Shown one piece after another: positions 1-8,505 of a DNA stretch of 64,000 nucleotides. Origin of the DNA: Wocania arenilitoris (GTDB taxonomy: Bacteria; Bacteroidota; Bacteroidia; Flavobacteriales; Flavobacteriaceae); contig NZ_JAKKDU010000007.1 in assembly GCF_021728535.1 (NCBI RefSeq), forward strand, positions 62,001 through 126,000. The letters are read 5' to 3'. How positions within the stretch are numbered: the first letter of the stretch is position 1; every line of letters starts with the position of its first letter. Both the position numbers and the translations under genes were made by a program. Under the pieces are notes generated by a model. It was not told the origin of the DNA. It made no database searches and worked only from the letters and a program-made list of their open reading frames with translations.

Positions 1-129
1 CCTAATTGTAGATTGATGTACTTTGGTATTGCTACTCGTTACATCGAATACAATTTTTACCGCATTTTCTTGAGCAAAAGACATTGTGGTAATTACCAAT
101 GTCATTAGTAAATTTATAAATGTTTTCAT
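1..129 (-). CDS. DsrE-like periplasmic protein, C-terminus beyond window edge
   Basis: Partial gene: only the first 43 codons are in the window, read on the minus strand from an ATG at 129. The product starts with a hydrophobic signal peptide ending at Ser-Phe-Ala-Gln, then a segment reading VKIVFDVTSSNTKVHQSTIR, which matches the first beta strand and helix of the DsrE/DsrF sulfur-relay fold as seen in exported DsrE-like proteins. It begins 11 bases after the stop of the Tat-exported gene and is probably the third gene of the operon that starts with the TsdA-like cytochrome. The role (sulfur handling in the periplasm) is inferred from family and context. Whether the conserved cysteine is present cannot be seen. 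Confidence 0.7.
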   Translation of the reverse strand, partial: MKTFINLLMTLVITTMSFAQENAVKIVFDVTSSNTKVHQSTIR

Positions 130-140
130 ATTTATAAATT

Positions 141-818
141 TTATTCTCCTGCAAAAATATAACCACAGCCTTTTGCTTGCGCTTTTCCAAGAGCCCATAC
201 ACCAGATGGCACTAATTCTATATCGGAAATTAAACCTCCAATCCAATCTTTATATATTTCTTCAGGATTTCCTCCGTTTTTTTCGGCATATTTTCCGCTA
301 TACACCTGTAGAGCTAAATTGCATACGCAAAATAATCCTCCTCTACTTTGCATTTCTTTTATACCGCCTGGGCCATTAATTGGGTAGTCACCATCTTGTG
401 GTTCGTACCATGGATTTCTTAATGCAAAATCTTTTGTGTGATCTTTTACTCCAAAAAATTCACCTAATTTATATTTTGCCCACATGTCATCATTTAATGC
501 AAGAGGAATAGCAGAATGACGCAAAACGGTCATCGCAGTTATGTCGCTATCTGGTGAATCTGTTGAATTGTGAGATAGATAAAATGCCCAATTCCATAGT
601 ATTGGTAAACCTGCATGTGGCGTAGAACCGTCATACACTATACGATGTGTTCCTTTAATTTTGTCGAACCAATTTTCTGTAGCCTTCATTCCTTTTGTAT
701 CAAAGGTTTTTGTGCTTGCATAAATTGGGTTTGTTAGTACAGATATTGTACTTGCAGTTGCACCAAGAGCTATTGCTCCTAGAAATTGTCGTCTTGAATT
801 ACTGTCATTTGTTTTCAT
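141..818 (-). CDS. Tat-exported DsrE-like protein
   Basis: 225 residues. The N-terminus carries a twin-arginine signal (SRRQFLGA at about residues 8-15) followed by an Ala/Thr-rich hydrophobic stretch, so the protein is predicted to be exported folded. The body (about 50-225) resembles exported DsrE-like proteins: a central VLRHSAIPLALND segment, a FCVCNLAL segment with two cysteines near residue 165, and a C-terminus of the type VPSGVWALGKAQAKGCGYIFAG. It starts 3 bases after the cytochrome stop codon, so the two are surely cotranscribed, and a second DsrE-like gene follows. Tat export suggests a bound cofactor or folding before export, but no cofactor motif is obvious. The DsrE assignment rests on motif resemblance only; function unknown. 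Confidence 0.6.
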   Translation of the reverse strand: MKTNDSNSRRQFLGAIALGATASTISVLTNPIYASTKTFDTKGMKATENWFDKIKGTHRIVYDGSTPHAGLPILWNWAFYLSHNSTDSPDSDITAMTVLRHSAIPLALNDDMWAKYKLGEFFGVKDHTKDFALRNPWYEPQDGDYPINGPGGIKEMQSRGGLFCVCNLALQVYSGKYAEKNGGNPEEIYKDWIGGLISDIELVPSGVWALGKAQAKGCGYIFAGE

Positions 819-821
819 AAT

Positions 822-1862
822 TTACTTGGTTTTAGTGATATTATATTTTTGTTTATAAAATGCCATTATTGGCTCAAATGGTCCTAATTTATGTTGTTCA
901 GTAGGGAAGTTATCTGCATATGGTGGGTAAGGCGTAGATACAGGTTTTTTCTTTATATCTGGAAAGTCCTTTTCAGGATTCGATTTTTGAGGGCGATTGT
1001 GCATATTGATAAATCCTGCAACGTCATAGGCTTCTTCATCTGTCAATACCGGAGCATCATAAGTAGCTAGTTCAAAAGGCATATTCCCTTTAATAAATTT
1101 TGCAGCAGTAATAACTCGTGTCATTCCAGCACCATTATTAAATGAGTCGTCTCCCCAAAGTGGTGGGTATTCATAACTATAGCCGTCTGCATATAATGAA
1201 CCTTGTCCGTCTATTCCATGGCAAGTCACGCAATGCTGAGTAAATACTTTTTTGCCATTATCAAGGTTTACTGCTCTATTAGGTATTTCAAGGTTTAAAA
1301 ATCCTTTTCCTTTTATATTTCCATCTTCTGGCGCGTAACGACTTAACCATTCTAAATAAGCAACCATCCCTTTCATTTCTTTACTATCAAGAGGTAATAC
1401 TCTGCCATTCATGCTGCGTTCCATACAACCATTTATACGTTCTTCTATGGTGCCAATTTTATTTTCGCGTCCTCTAAATTGTGGAAACCTTTGTATGATA
1501 CCTATTAGTGGAGCTGAATATGGTTTTGTGCCTAGTCCTAAATGACAATTTTTACAGGATAACCTATTATTTTGATATACCATGTCTGGATTCCCATTAT
1601 CTGGACCAATATATTTTGGTGTTTTTTGAAATAGTTCGAACCCATATTTTAAAAGTTCATTGTTTTTAGAATCAGGTAATGTCGAAACATCATAATTCAT
1701 GTAATAAATATTTGGGAGATTATTTTTAGATTTAAATAAATCTAGAGGGATTGCATCAAAACAATAAAGTAGAGTTATGAAAGCTAATATTAATATTGAG
1801 CCAAAGTATAAAAACACAACTTTTCTGATTCTTTTATAAAAACTTGTAATTTCTGTATTCAT
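822..1862 (-). CDS. TsdA-like dihaem cytochrome c (thiosulfate dehydrogenase family)
   Basis: 346 residues with an N-terminal membrane anchor at about 15-35, so the protein faces the periplasm. Two haem c sites are visible: CKNCH at 103-107 and CVTCH at 211-215. Between them lies the segment INGCMERSMNGR, whose Cys146 matches the unusual cysteine ligand of haem 1 in thiosulfate dehydrogenase TsdA; NMPFE further on offers a Met for haem 2. TsdA joins two thiosulfates to tetrathionate or runs the reverse reaction. The His/Cys ligation pattern makes TsdA-type chemistry the best guess, although related dihaem cytochromes share it. It is the first gene of the operon with two DsrE-like exported proteins, which fits sulfur chemistry. 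Direction of the reaction cannot be told from sequence. Confidence 0.75.
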   Translation of the reverse strand: MNTEITSFYKRIRKVVFLYFGSILILAFITLLYCFDAIPLDLFKSKNNLPNIYYMNYDVSTLPDSKNNELLKYGFELFQKTPKYIGPDNGNPDMVYQNNRLSCKNCHLGLGTKPYSAPLIGIIQRFPQFRGRENKIGTIEERINGCMERSMNGRVLPLDSKEMKGMVAYLEWLSRYAPEDGNIKGKGFLNLEIPNRAVNLDNGKKVFTQHCVTCHGIDGQGSLYADGYSYEYPPLWGDDSFNNGAGMTRVITAAKFIKGNMPFELATYDAPVLTDEEAYDVAGFINMHNRPQKSNPEKDFPDIKKKPVSTPYPPYADNFPTEQHKLGPFEPIMAFYKQKYNITKTK

Positions 1863-2032
1863 AGTTAAATTAAATAATATCGTTTAGGTACTATATTAAA
1901 TGGGTATGCTATTTATAAAGCTATACACATCTATTAATTTATTTTTTTTTGAGTTTTGGGGAGCTGTTTTTTTAATTCTTAGGGAAAAGAATAATTTAAA
2001 ATTATTTTTTCAATTTACAAAAAATGAGCTAT

Positions 2033-5000
2033 TTATATTAATTTGTTTTCTGATTTATAATTTAATTGCTTTTTAATTTTTTTACTTCGAATTAATTTAG
2101 ATCTATTAATAAAGGCATAAGAAGCCATATTTACATACTTATCAAATCTTCTGTCTATTTGTTTTTGAATTTGAAACATTAAAGAATTAAATTCACCTTT
2201 ATTTCTTTTAAATAATTTTGAAAACCGGTTCTCCTTTTTTAAATAGTCTTCAATTTTAATTGAAGGTAAATCAGAATCTAATTGTAAAGTATTTTGATTG
2301 TTTTCTGTTTTCCGAGGATCATTTCTGTATAATAGCCATTGCCCAGAATTAACCGCAGCTTTATGATATTGACTTGGTTTTTTTATATCAATACCATGCG
2401 AATCACTATGACAATAAGCAATTATTATTGAAGGCCCATCAAAACTTTCAGCTTTATTAAAAGCTTGTAAAGTTTGTTCTTTATTTGCTCCAATAGCTAC
2501 AGACGCTACATAAACATTATCGTAATTCATGGCTAAAAAGCCCAAATCTTTTTTCTGTTTTTGTTTTCCATTAAAAGCAAATTTTGCTTCACCTCCAAAT
2601 GGTGTAGCTTTTGATGCTTGTCCGCCAGTATTATCATAAACTTCGTTATCTAAAACTAAGATGTTTACATTTTTTCCAGATGCTAAAACATGATCTAAAC
2701 CACCAAAACCAATATCATATGCCCAACCATCGCCACCAACAATCCAAACACTTTTCTTAACTAGGTTATCGCAAATATTTAGAAGTCTATGTGCTTCAGG
2801 AGTGTTGATTTTCTTTAAGATGAGTTTTAATTTTTCGACTCTTTGACGTTGTTTAAAAATTTCAATTTCTGAGTTTTGATTTGATTTTAATATATCAATA
2901 GCTAAATCAAAATCTAATTGAGGTATTAATTTTTCAATTAGGGCTTTAGCTTGTTGCTCTTTATTGTCAATAGATAGACGGTAACCTAAGCCAAATTCTG
3001 CATTATCTTCAAATAACGAGTTTGACCACGCAGGACCTTGTCCGTTTTTGTTTTTACTCCAAGGTGTTGTTGGTAAAGCACCACCAAATATAGAGCTTGC
3101 CCCAGTAGCGTTAGCTACTAGAAGTCTGTCTCCAAAGAGTTGCGACATCAATTTTAAATATGCGGCTTCTCCGCAACCTTCAACTCCACTCGGATATTTA
3201 AATAAAGGTTCTTGTAATTGTTGTTGGCTTACTTTAGTTACGTCAATTTTGCTTCTATTTAGTTCTGGAATACTTTTAAAATGGTTCCAGTTTTCTTTTT
3301 CAGTAGTTACAATTGCATCTTTATTTGTCAGTGTTAAAGCTTTAGCAGGACAAGCGTCAACACAATTATTGCAACCGTTACATTGCTCAGGATTTACTTG
3401 AATGGTGTAGCTAAGCAAGTCTATTTCCCAATCGGTTTCTAAGGACTTAGTTGATTTAAATGTAGTTGGAGCATTTTCCAAGTAAGCGTCATCAAAAGCT
3501 TTAATTCTTAATGCTGCCTGAGGACAAACCATACTGCATGCACCACATTGTGTACAGGATTCTAAATCCCATTCAGGTAATTTATTTCCAAGATGTACCG
3601 TGTTAAACTTTGAGTTGTCAGTTTGATAAGTACCATCTACCGGTAATAAGCTAACAGGAATACTATTCCCTTTGTTATTTAGTAGTCTCCCTAATAGTGT
3701 TTTAGAAAATGTGGGGTCTTCTGTTATTTCTAAGGCTTCTTTATTATAACCAACTTTTGTGTCTACTTTGTAAATGTATTCAAGCATATTAGTGCAGAAA
3801 TCATCTTGCCTTAAAGCAAGGAAGCATGCGTGTAATTCTGTAATTGGTTTATCATTTAAAATATTGATTTCTTTTAATTCCTCAATATTTACAATTAACA
3901 GATTGATATTTTTTTCTATAATTTGGTATTGATTGTTTGCTGATACTGATTGCCAGAAAGCTTTAGACGTTAGTGAAGTATTAACCAAAAGTGTTCCTTC
4001 TGGTTTTATGTTGTTTAAAGTATCGTCGTTAAAAGCGAAGTGAGCATTCTGACAACCAATGAAATCTGCATTTTCAATTAAATAAGGTGATTTTATTTTA
4101 GTATTATTTATGCGTAAGTGGGCACGGTTATATGTATTGGATTTTTTGTAATTAATTTGGGTATAACCTTGAACAAATACATTTTTGTTATTCCCAATAT
4201 GATTTAAGGTATTGATAAAACTTTTGTTGTGTATGTCGTTCTTTTCTTGATTGAATATCGCCTGGAAAGCATTGTTTTCAATATTAATATTTTCTGAATA
4301 GTCAAGACTTAAATATTTAACATCGTCTTTTATGCCAATTGTAAAATTGTTTTTTGGTTGATCTTGTTTTAAGTTTTTAAAAATGGCATTCACCATACTT
4401 GGTGTAAATTCTTTTGAAGATAAGCCATAGCGGCCTCCAACAATTTTTGGATAAGATGTTATTTTATTATTTTGATAGGCTTCAGAAATTGATTGTAGTA
4501 TATCTAAATATAGGGGCTCACCGGTAGATCCTGGCTCTTTTGTTCTGTCTAAAACCGCAATAGATTTTACTGATTTTGGTAGCGAAGCAATAAGATGCTT
4601 TGTGCTGAAAGGTCTAAATAATCTAACCTTTATTAAACCAAATCGCTCCCCTTTTTTGTTTAAGAGATTCACCGTTTGTTCAATAGTTTCGGTTGAAGAT
4701 GCCATTGATACAATAATATGTTCGGCTTTAGCGTGACCTATATAATCAAATAATTTGTATGACCTGCCAGTTACTAATCTAAAGGTATCCATAATATGTT
4801 GCACTGTATTAGGGCAAGCTTCATAAAACGGATTAATAGCTTCTCGACTTTGAAAGAACACATCCGCACCTTGTGCGGTTCCTCTTATTACTGGATTGTT
4901 AGGGTTTAAAGCTCTTTCTTGATGAGTAGATATTTCTTTTTGATTTAGTATATACTGAATTGTGCCGTCCGAAATGGCTTCAATTTTTGATGTTTCATGA

Positions 5001-5533
5001 GATGTTCTAAAACCATCAAAAAAATGCACAAAGGGAATTTTTGATTCTAAGGAAGCCGCTTGTGCTATTAATGCAAAATCTTGGGCTTCTTGCACAGAAG
5101 AGCTGCCTAACATAGCATAACCAGATTGGCGAACTGCCATTATATCGCTATGGTCCCCAAAAATTGATAAAGCATGAGTTGCAACACTTCTTGTAGCTAC
5201 ATGAATAACATTTGGAGTAAGTTCTCCAGCAATCTTAAACATGTTTGGTAGCATTAGTAGCAAACCTTGAGATGCTGTAAAAGTGGTAGATAGTGATCCT
5301 GTTTGTAATGCACCATGCATGGCTCCGGCAACGCCAGCTTCACTTTGCATTTGAAAAACAGAAGGTGCGCTCTCAAAAATATTTTCTTTTTTTTCTGAAC
5401 TCCATTGTTCAACCAATTCACTCATTTCTGAAGCAGGCGTAATAGGGTAAATAGGAAAGACTTCATTAGTCTTGTACGCTATTTTTGCTACTGCTTCATT
5501 TGCATTAGTTATGATGTGTTTTTGAGTTTTCAT
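2033..5533 (-). CDS. nifJ: pyruvate:ferredoxin (flavodoxin) oxidoreductase, single-chain
   Basis: 1166 residues, the usual size for single-chain PFOR, which splits pyruvate with CoA into acetyl-CoA, CO2 and reduced ferredoxin or flavodoxin in the cytoplasm. Domain I has YPITPASEMSE near residue 28 and THALSIFGDHSDIMAVRQ near 115. The 2[4Fe-4S] insert is at about 658-727 (CTQCGACSMVCP and CNGCNNCVDACP). The thiamine pyrophosphate domain has GDGWAYDIGFGGLDHVL near 932 and DNTGGQASKATP. The start ATG at 5533 gives a full N-terminus. Odd: in the gamma domain (about 400-480) the canonical GSDGTVGANK motif is replaced by unrelated residues although the flanks still align, and there is a basic C-terminal tail. 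No neighbouring ferredoxin gene was seen. The gene is monocistronic or follows osmC behind a terminator. Confidence 0.95.
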   Translation of the reverse strand: MKTQKHIITNANEAVAKIAYKTNEVFPIYPITPASEMSELVEQWSSEKKENIFESAPSVFQMQSEAGVAGAMHGALQTGSLSTTFTASQGLLLMLPNMFKIAGELTPNVIHVATRSVATHALSIFGDHSDIMAVRQSGYAMLGSSSVQEAQDFALIAQAASLESKIPFVHFFDGFRTSHETSKIEAISDGTIQYILNQKEISTHQERALNPNNPVIRGTAQGADVFFQSREAINPFYEACPNTVQHIMDTFRLVTGRSYKLFDYIGHAKAEHIIVSMASSTETIEQTVNLLNKKGERFGLIKVRLFRPFSTKHLIASLPKSVKSIAVLDRTKEPGSTGEPLYLDILQSISEAYQNNKITSYPKIVGGRYGLSSKEFTPSMVNAIFKNLKQDQPKNNFTIGIKDDVKYLSLDYSENINIENNAFQAIFNQEKNDIHNKSFINTLNHIGNNKNVFVQGYTQINYKKSNTYNRAHLRINNTKIKSPYLIENADFIGCQNAHFAFNDDTLNNIKPEGTLLVNTSLTSKAFWQSVSANNQYQIIEKNINLLIVNIEELKEINILNDKPITELHACFLALRQDDFCTNMLEYIYKVDTKVGYNKEALEITEDPTFSKTLLGRLLNNKGNSIPVSLLPVDGTYQTDNSKFNTVHLGNKLPEWDLESCTQCGACSMVCPQAALRIKAFDDAYLENAPTTFKSTKSLETDWEIDLLSYTIQVNPEQCNGCNNCVDACPAKALTLTNKDAIVTTEKENWNHFKSIPELNRSKIDVTKVSQQQLQEPLFKYPSGVEGCGEAAYLKLMSQLFGDRLLVANATGASSIFGGALPTTPWSKNKNGQGPAWSNSLFEDNAEFGLGYRLSIDNKEQQAKALIEKLIPQLDFDLAIDILKSNQNSEIEIFKQRQRVEKLKLILKKINTPEAHRLLNICDNLVKKSVWIVGGDGWAYDIGFGGLDHVLASGKNVNILVLDNEVYDNTGGQASKATPFGGEAKFAFNGKQKQKKDLGFLAMNYDNVYVASVAIGANKEQTLQAFNKAESFDGPSIIIAYCHSDSHGIDIKKPSQYHKAAVNSGQWLLYRNDPRKTENNQNTLQLDSDLPSIKIEDYLKKENRFSKLFKRNKGEFNSLMFQIQKQIDRRFDKYVNMASYAFINRSKLIRSKKIKKQLNYKSENKLI

Positions 5534-5762
5534 TTAAGGAGTTTTGGTTTTTATTTCCTTTTAAATATGAAAGAACCATTTGTTATTAAATAATTCTTCT
5601 AGCGATTATTTTTTATATCGTCTTCTGTTGTGCCAATTTTGACCTCTTGAACATTTGATACATGAAAAAGATTTCCTTGTATATAAGCTCTCATTGTTTG
5701 ATCCTAGAGAAGGAATTATTTTTATAGTTGTCATTGTTTCTTTTTTAAATTTGATAAAAAAA

Positions 5763-5802
5763 ATGGCTACTACTTTTTGTTGGTTAGAGTAGCCATTTTT
5801 TT
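5763..5802 (-). terminator. osmC terminator hairpin
   Basis: Perfect 9-bp inverted repeat ATGGCTACT (5763-5771) / AGTAGCCAT (5788-5796) with a run of T on both sides, a few bases after the osmC stop codon. The flanking A and T runs make it usable from both strands. Confidence 0.8.
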
Positions 5803-5808
5803 GTCTAA

Positions 5809-6363
5809 CTACTGCTTTACTATTTCTATAGCAACAGGAGTTGGATTTGTGATTATGTCAAATACAGGAGAGAATTTTGCTAAATTTTCTAATTGCTCTA
5901 CAGATGCATCTGATTTAACTTTAAGTTTTACCTTAATACCATCAAATCCTTTTCTAACTTCTGCGTCTAATCCAAGAAAACCTTGTAAATCGACACCACC
6001 ATCTAAAGAAGATTGTGCACTTTGGATGTCGATACCATTTGCAGCTGCGTGATAAGTCATAGCAGCAGTTAAACAAGACCCTAAGGCATGTAACACAATT
6101 TCAGGAGGTGTAGCACCTTCATCTTGACCCAAAAGAACATGTGGGTGACTACTTTCCATTGTGAAAGTTTCTTGACGAGATTCGTCTTCTGCACCTACAC
6201 CATAAAAACTCTTGATACTAGACACACAATGTCCACCATTGATCCAATTATTTTTTGCTCTGAATTCGAATTTTGCTAATTCTGGATTTGATTGTACTGC
6301 TCCAATAGTTTCTACTAATTGGTCTACGTTTACTCCGTTTTTTACATTTGCTGTTGTAATCAT
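5809..6363 (-). CDS. OsmC family protein
   Basis: 184 residues of the OsmC/Ohr superfamily, cytoplasmic thiol-dependent proteins of which many reduce organic hydroperoxides. Visible landmarks are GGHCVSS near residue 45 and GATPPEIVLHALGSCLTAAM near 83-100, giving two cysteines (about 46 and 98) in the helix positions expected for the family, and a C-terminal FSPVFDI segment. The usual Cys before SPV is Phe here, so it is not a classic Ohr. It is preceded on its own strand by a near-consensus sigma-54 promoter (6408-6425) and paired palindromes, with the gene for a sigma-54 activator directly upstream. It ends in a strong hairpin before nifJ. It is therefore the most likely direct target of that activator. 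Substrate unknown. Confidence 0.85.
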   Translation of the reverse strand: MITTANVKNGVNVDQLVETIGAVQSNPELAKFEFRAKNNWINGGHCVSSIKSFYGVGAEDESRQETFTMESSHPHVLLGQDEGATPPEIVLHALGSCLTAAMTYHAAANGIDIQSAQSSLDGGVDLQGFLGLDAEVRKGFDGIKVKLKVKSDASVEQLENLAKFSPVFDIITNPTPVAIEIVKQ

Positions 6364-6407
6364 TTTTTTAATTTTAAATTGTTAAACATTATTGTTTGGT
6401 TGTCATT

Positions 6408-6425
6408 ATGCATTTGGCATGCCAA
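6408..6425 (-). promoter_or_regulatory. sigma-54 (-24/-12) promoter of osmC
   Basis: On the minus strand the sequence is TTGGCATGCCAAATGCAT. It fits the RpoN consensus TGGCAyG-N4-TTGCW: GG at 6423/6422 and GC at 6411/6410 are exactly 12 bases apart. Predicted start of transcription is near 6398, leaving a leader of about 35 bases before the osmC ATG at 6363. The sigma-54 activator encoded immediately upstream supports it. Confidence 0.75.
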
Positions 6426-6466
6426 ATAGTGTAAATAATTTAAAATCAGCAAGTTGAATGATGTTT

Positions 6467-6537
6467 TTGCACGTGCAAGCGTGACTATATTTCGTTTATT
6501 TATGAAATATCGTTTGGTTGTTTACGAAATGTCGTAA
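6467..6537. promoter_or_regulatory. palindrome cluster, candidate enhancer sites for the sigma-54 activator
   Basis: Three dyads lie between the stop of the activator gene and the osmC promoter. TTACGAAATGTCGTAA (6522-6537) has perfect 6-bp arms. ATGAAATATCGT (6502-6513) is a second copy of the ACGA-N4-TCGT pattern, 22 bases away, about two helical turns. TTGCACGTGCAA (6467-6478) is a perfect 12-bp palindrome. Relative to the predicted start near 6398 they sit at roughly -75, -110 and -132, the usual range for upstream activator sites. Binding by the neighbouring activator is inferred. Confidence 0.5.
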
Positions 6538-6538
6538 G

Positions 6539-8371
6539 TTATATAGGGCGCTCTATCCCTAAAGCCTTAATTCGTGAAGCAAGTGTTGTAGAAGGTAATT
6601 GTAATAATTCCGCAGCACCTTGTTTTCCAGAAATTTTCCATCGAGTGTGTTTTAATGCTTTGATTATGTTCTCCTTTTCTAAGGCATTAAGTTCTTTAAT
6701 GGTTAATATTCTTTCGTTTAAAGCTGTAGTGGTGTCATTGTCATTGAGTGAGTTATTAGGAATAACAGCTTGCCAATTAATAATGCCATTTTGAGATACA
6801 ATAACAGCCCGTTCAATTAAGTTTTGAAGCTCACGAACATTACCAGGCCAATTGTAGGATTGTAATAATACTTTGTCTTCTTCAGTTAAACCTTGTATTG
6901 GTTTATTAAGTTTTTTAGAAAACTGTTGCATCATTTCTTCAGCAATTAAACAAATATCATTTCCTCTGACTCTAAGCGCTGGAACTTCAATAGGGAATAC
7001 GTTTAAGCGATAATATAAATCTTCTCTAAATTTACCAGATTTTGAAAATTCTAAAAGGTTTCTATGTGTCGCAGCAATTATTCTAACATCAACTCTAATC
7101 GTTTCAGAGCTTCCAACAGGATCAAATTCACCTTCTTGTATTATACGCAATAATTTAGGTTGAAGCTCCATCGGCATTTCCCCAATTTCATCTAAAAAAA
7201 TAGTGCCTTTGTCTGCCAATAAAAAACGTCCCTTTCTGTCTACTGTAGCTCCAGTAAAAGCGCCTTTTTTATGACCAAAAAGCTCACTTTCGATAAGGTT
7301 AGCAGGAATAGCACCACAATTAATACGTATTAGTGGTCTGTCATTTCTATTACTTTCTTTGTGTATAGCTCTAGCTACCAGTTCTTTTCCAGTTCCGGTT
7401 TCGCCTTGAATTAAAACTGTGGCATCGGTTTTTGAAACTTGGTGGATAAGGTTTATAGTATTCTTCATATTAATATCCTCTGCAATAATACCATAGCCAC
7501 TTGTAAGCTCTTGAATTTCTTTTTCTAAGTATTGCGTTTGATTAGTTAATAAACTTATGGTGTTTTCAGCCATAAGACGCTTTTCTATGTTTCTTAAAAT
7601 AAGTGTGTAAAAGGTTTCTGAATCATTTCCGTATTTGCTAATTGTACCTTCATTTAAAGTTTCTGTATCATCAGAACCTATAACTTTAACGATATTGGGT
7701 AAATATTTGTTGACTGCTTTTTTATTGTTTTCAGATTTTACAATACCTTCTATAATTTTGGCGCTCTCATCATCAAAGAAAAACAAAACGTTGCGTTGTA
7801 AAACATCATCATTTTTTAATAATCTATTTGCTGAAGGGTTGGTAAGAATAATTTTAAAATTATTGCTAAACATAATAATGGCATCCATGGCACCATTTAT
7901 TAGTCCACTCAGTTTATTATTCGCATTTTCTATTTCAATTTTAGAAGATGCTAAACGCTCTTGTATGGTATCCAATTCTCTATGACGCTTTATCATAACC
8001 GCTAAAACACCTTGCGCAAAACCATTATCGGTTTTCATTACATCTAAAAATTGTTGGCGTTCAATTTTTAAAACTTTGGTGTTTTCTAAAGCAGTAATAG
8101 ATGCCGATCGTGTTTCGTTATCAATCAAAGCATATTCGCCAAAACAATCACCTTTGGATAAAGTGCCGTAGACATGATTTTTTTCATGAGCTTTTACAGA
8201 GCCATTAATTATGGCGTACATCGAGTTTCCAATTGTGTCTTTTTCAAAAATAGTTTCATTTTTTATGTAAGTTTCCTCTTTGATATTATTGCTTAAATGC
8301 TCAAGCGATTTTTTTGATACTTCGGAAAAAAAAGGAATTTCAGATAAAAATTTAGTTAGGTTTTTGGACAC
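6539..8371 (-). CDS. sigma-54 activator with cyclic-nucleotide-binding and PAS domains
   Basis: 610 residues. N-terminal CRP-type cyclic-nucleotide-binding domain (about 5-120) with an intact phosphate-binding cassette: FGEYAL at 77-82 and TRSAS at 87-91, which keeps the Glu that holds the ribose 2'-OH and the Arg that holds the cyclic phosphate. A PAS-like segment follows (about 155-270), then an AAA+ domain with Walker A GETGTGKE near 320, the sigma-54 contact loop GAFTGA near 369 and an arginine-finger region, and a C-terminal Fis-type helix-turn-helix (about 565-608). Such proteins drive open-complex formation by RpoN holoenzyme. CNB domains on sigma-54 activators are uncommon; receiver or GAF domains are usual. 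Divergent from a nucleotide cyclase gene and next to a sigma-54 promoter, it probably reads the cyclase product. Confidence 0.9.
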   Translation of the reverse strand: MSKNLTKFLSEIPFFSEVSKKSLEHLSNNIKEETYIKNETIFEKDTIGNSMYAIINGSVKAHEKNHVYGTLSKGDCFGEYALIDNETRSASITALENTKVLKIERQQFLDVMKTDNGFAQGVLAVMIKRHRELDTIQERLASSKIEIENANNKLSGLINGAMDAIIMFSNNFKIILTNPSANRLLKNDDVLQRNVLFFFDDESAKIIEGIVKSENNKKAVNKYLPNIVKVIGSDDTETLNEGTISKYGNDSETFYTLILRNIEKRLMAENTISLLTNQTQYLEKEIQELTSGYGIIAEDINMKNTINLIHQVSKTDATVLIQGETGTGKELVARAIHKESNRNDRPLIRINCGAIPANLIESELFGHKKGAFTGATVDRKGRFLLADKGTIFLDEIGEMPMELQPKLLRIIQEGEFDPVGSSETIRVDVRIIAATHRNLLEFSKSGKFREDLYYRLNVFPIEVPALRVRGNDICLIAEEMMQQFSKKLNKPIQGLTEEDKVLLQSYNWPGNVRELQNLIERAVIVSQNGIINWQAVIPNNSLNDNDTTTALNERILTIKELNALEKENIIKALKHTRWKISGKQGAAELLQLPSTTLASRIKALGIERPI

Positions 8372-8505
8372 TTTTTTTGGTATAAGGTTTCTTTGTAAAG
8401 TTAAAGATATTAATTATTTGTAAAAGTTGTGAGGCTTAATTTTTTTTTAAAGTATCATGTTTTAAAGAAATTAACTAATTTAGTCTTTTTAACGCTATTA
8501 TTATA

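Noticed and set aside
86-379. Plus-strand frame of 97 codons
   Set aside because: It lies opposite the Tat-exported gene, has no codon pattern of its own and no family resemblance.
1863-2032. Possible sigma-54 promoter for the TsdA-like operon
   Set aside because: The minus strand has no GG-N10-GC pair in the gap.
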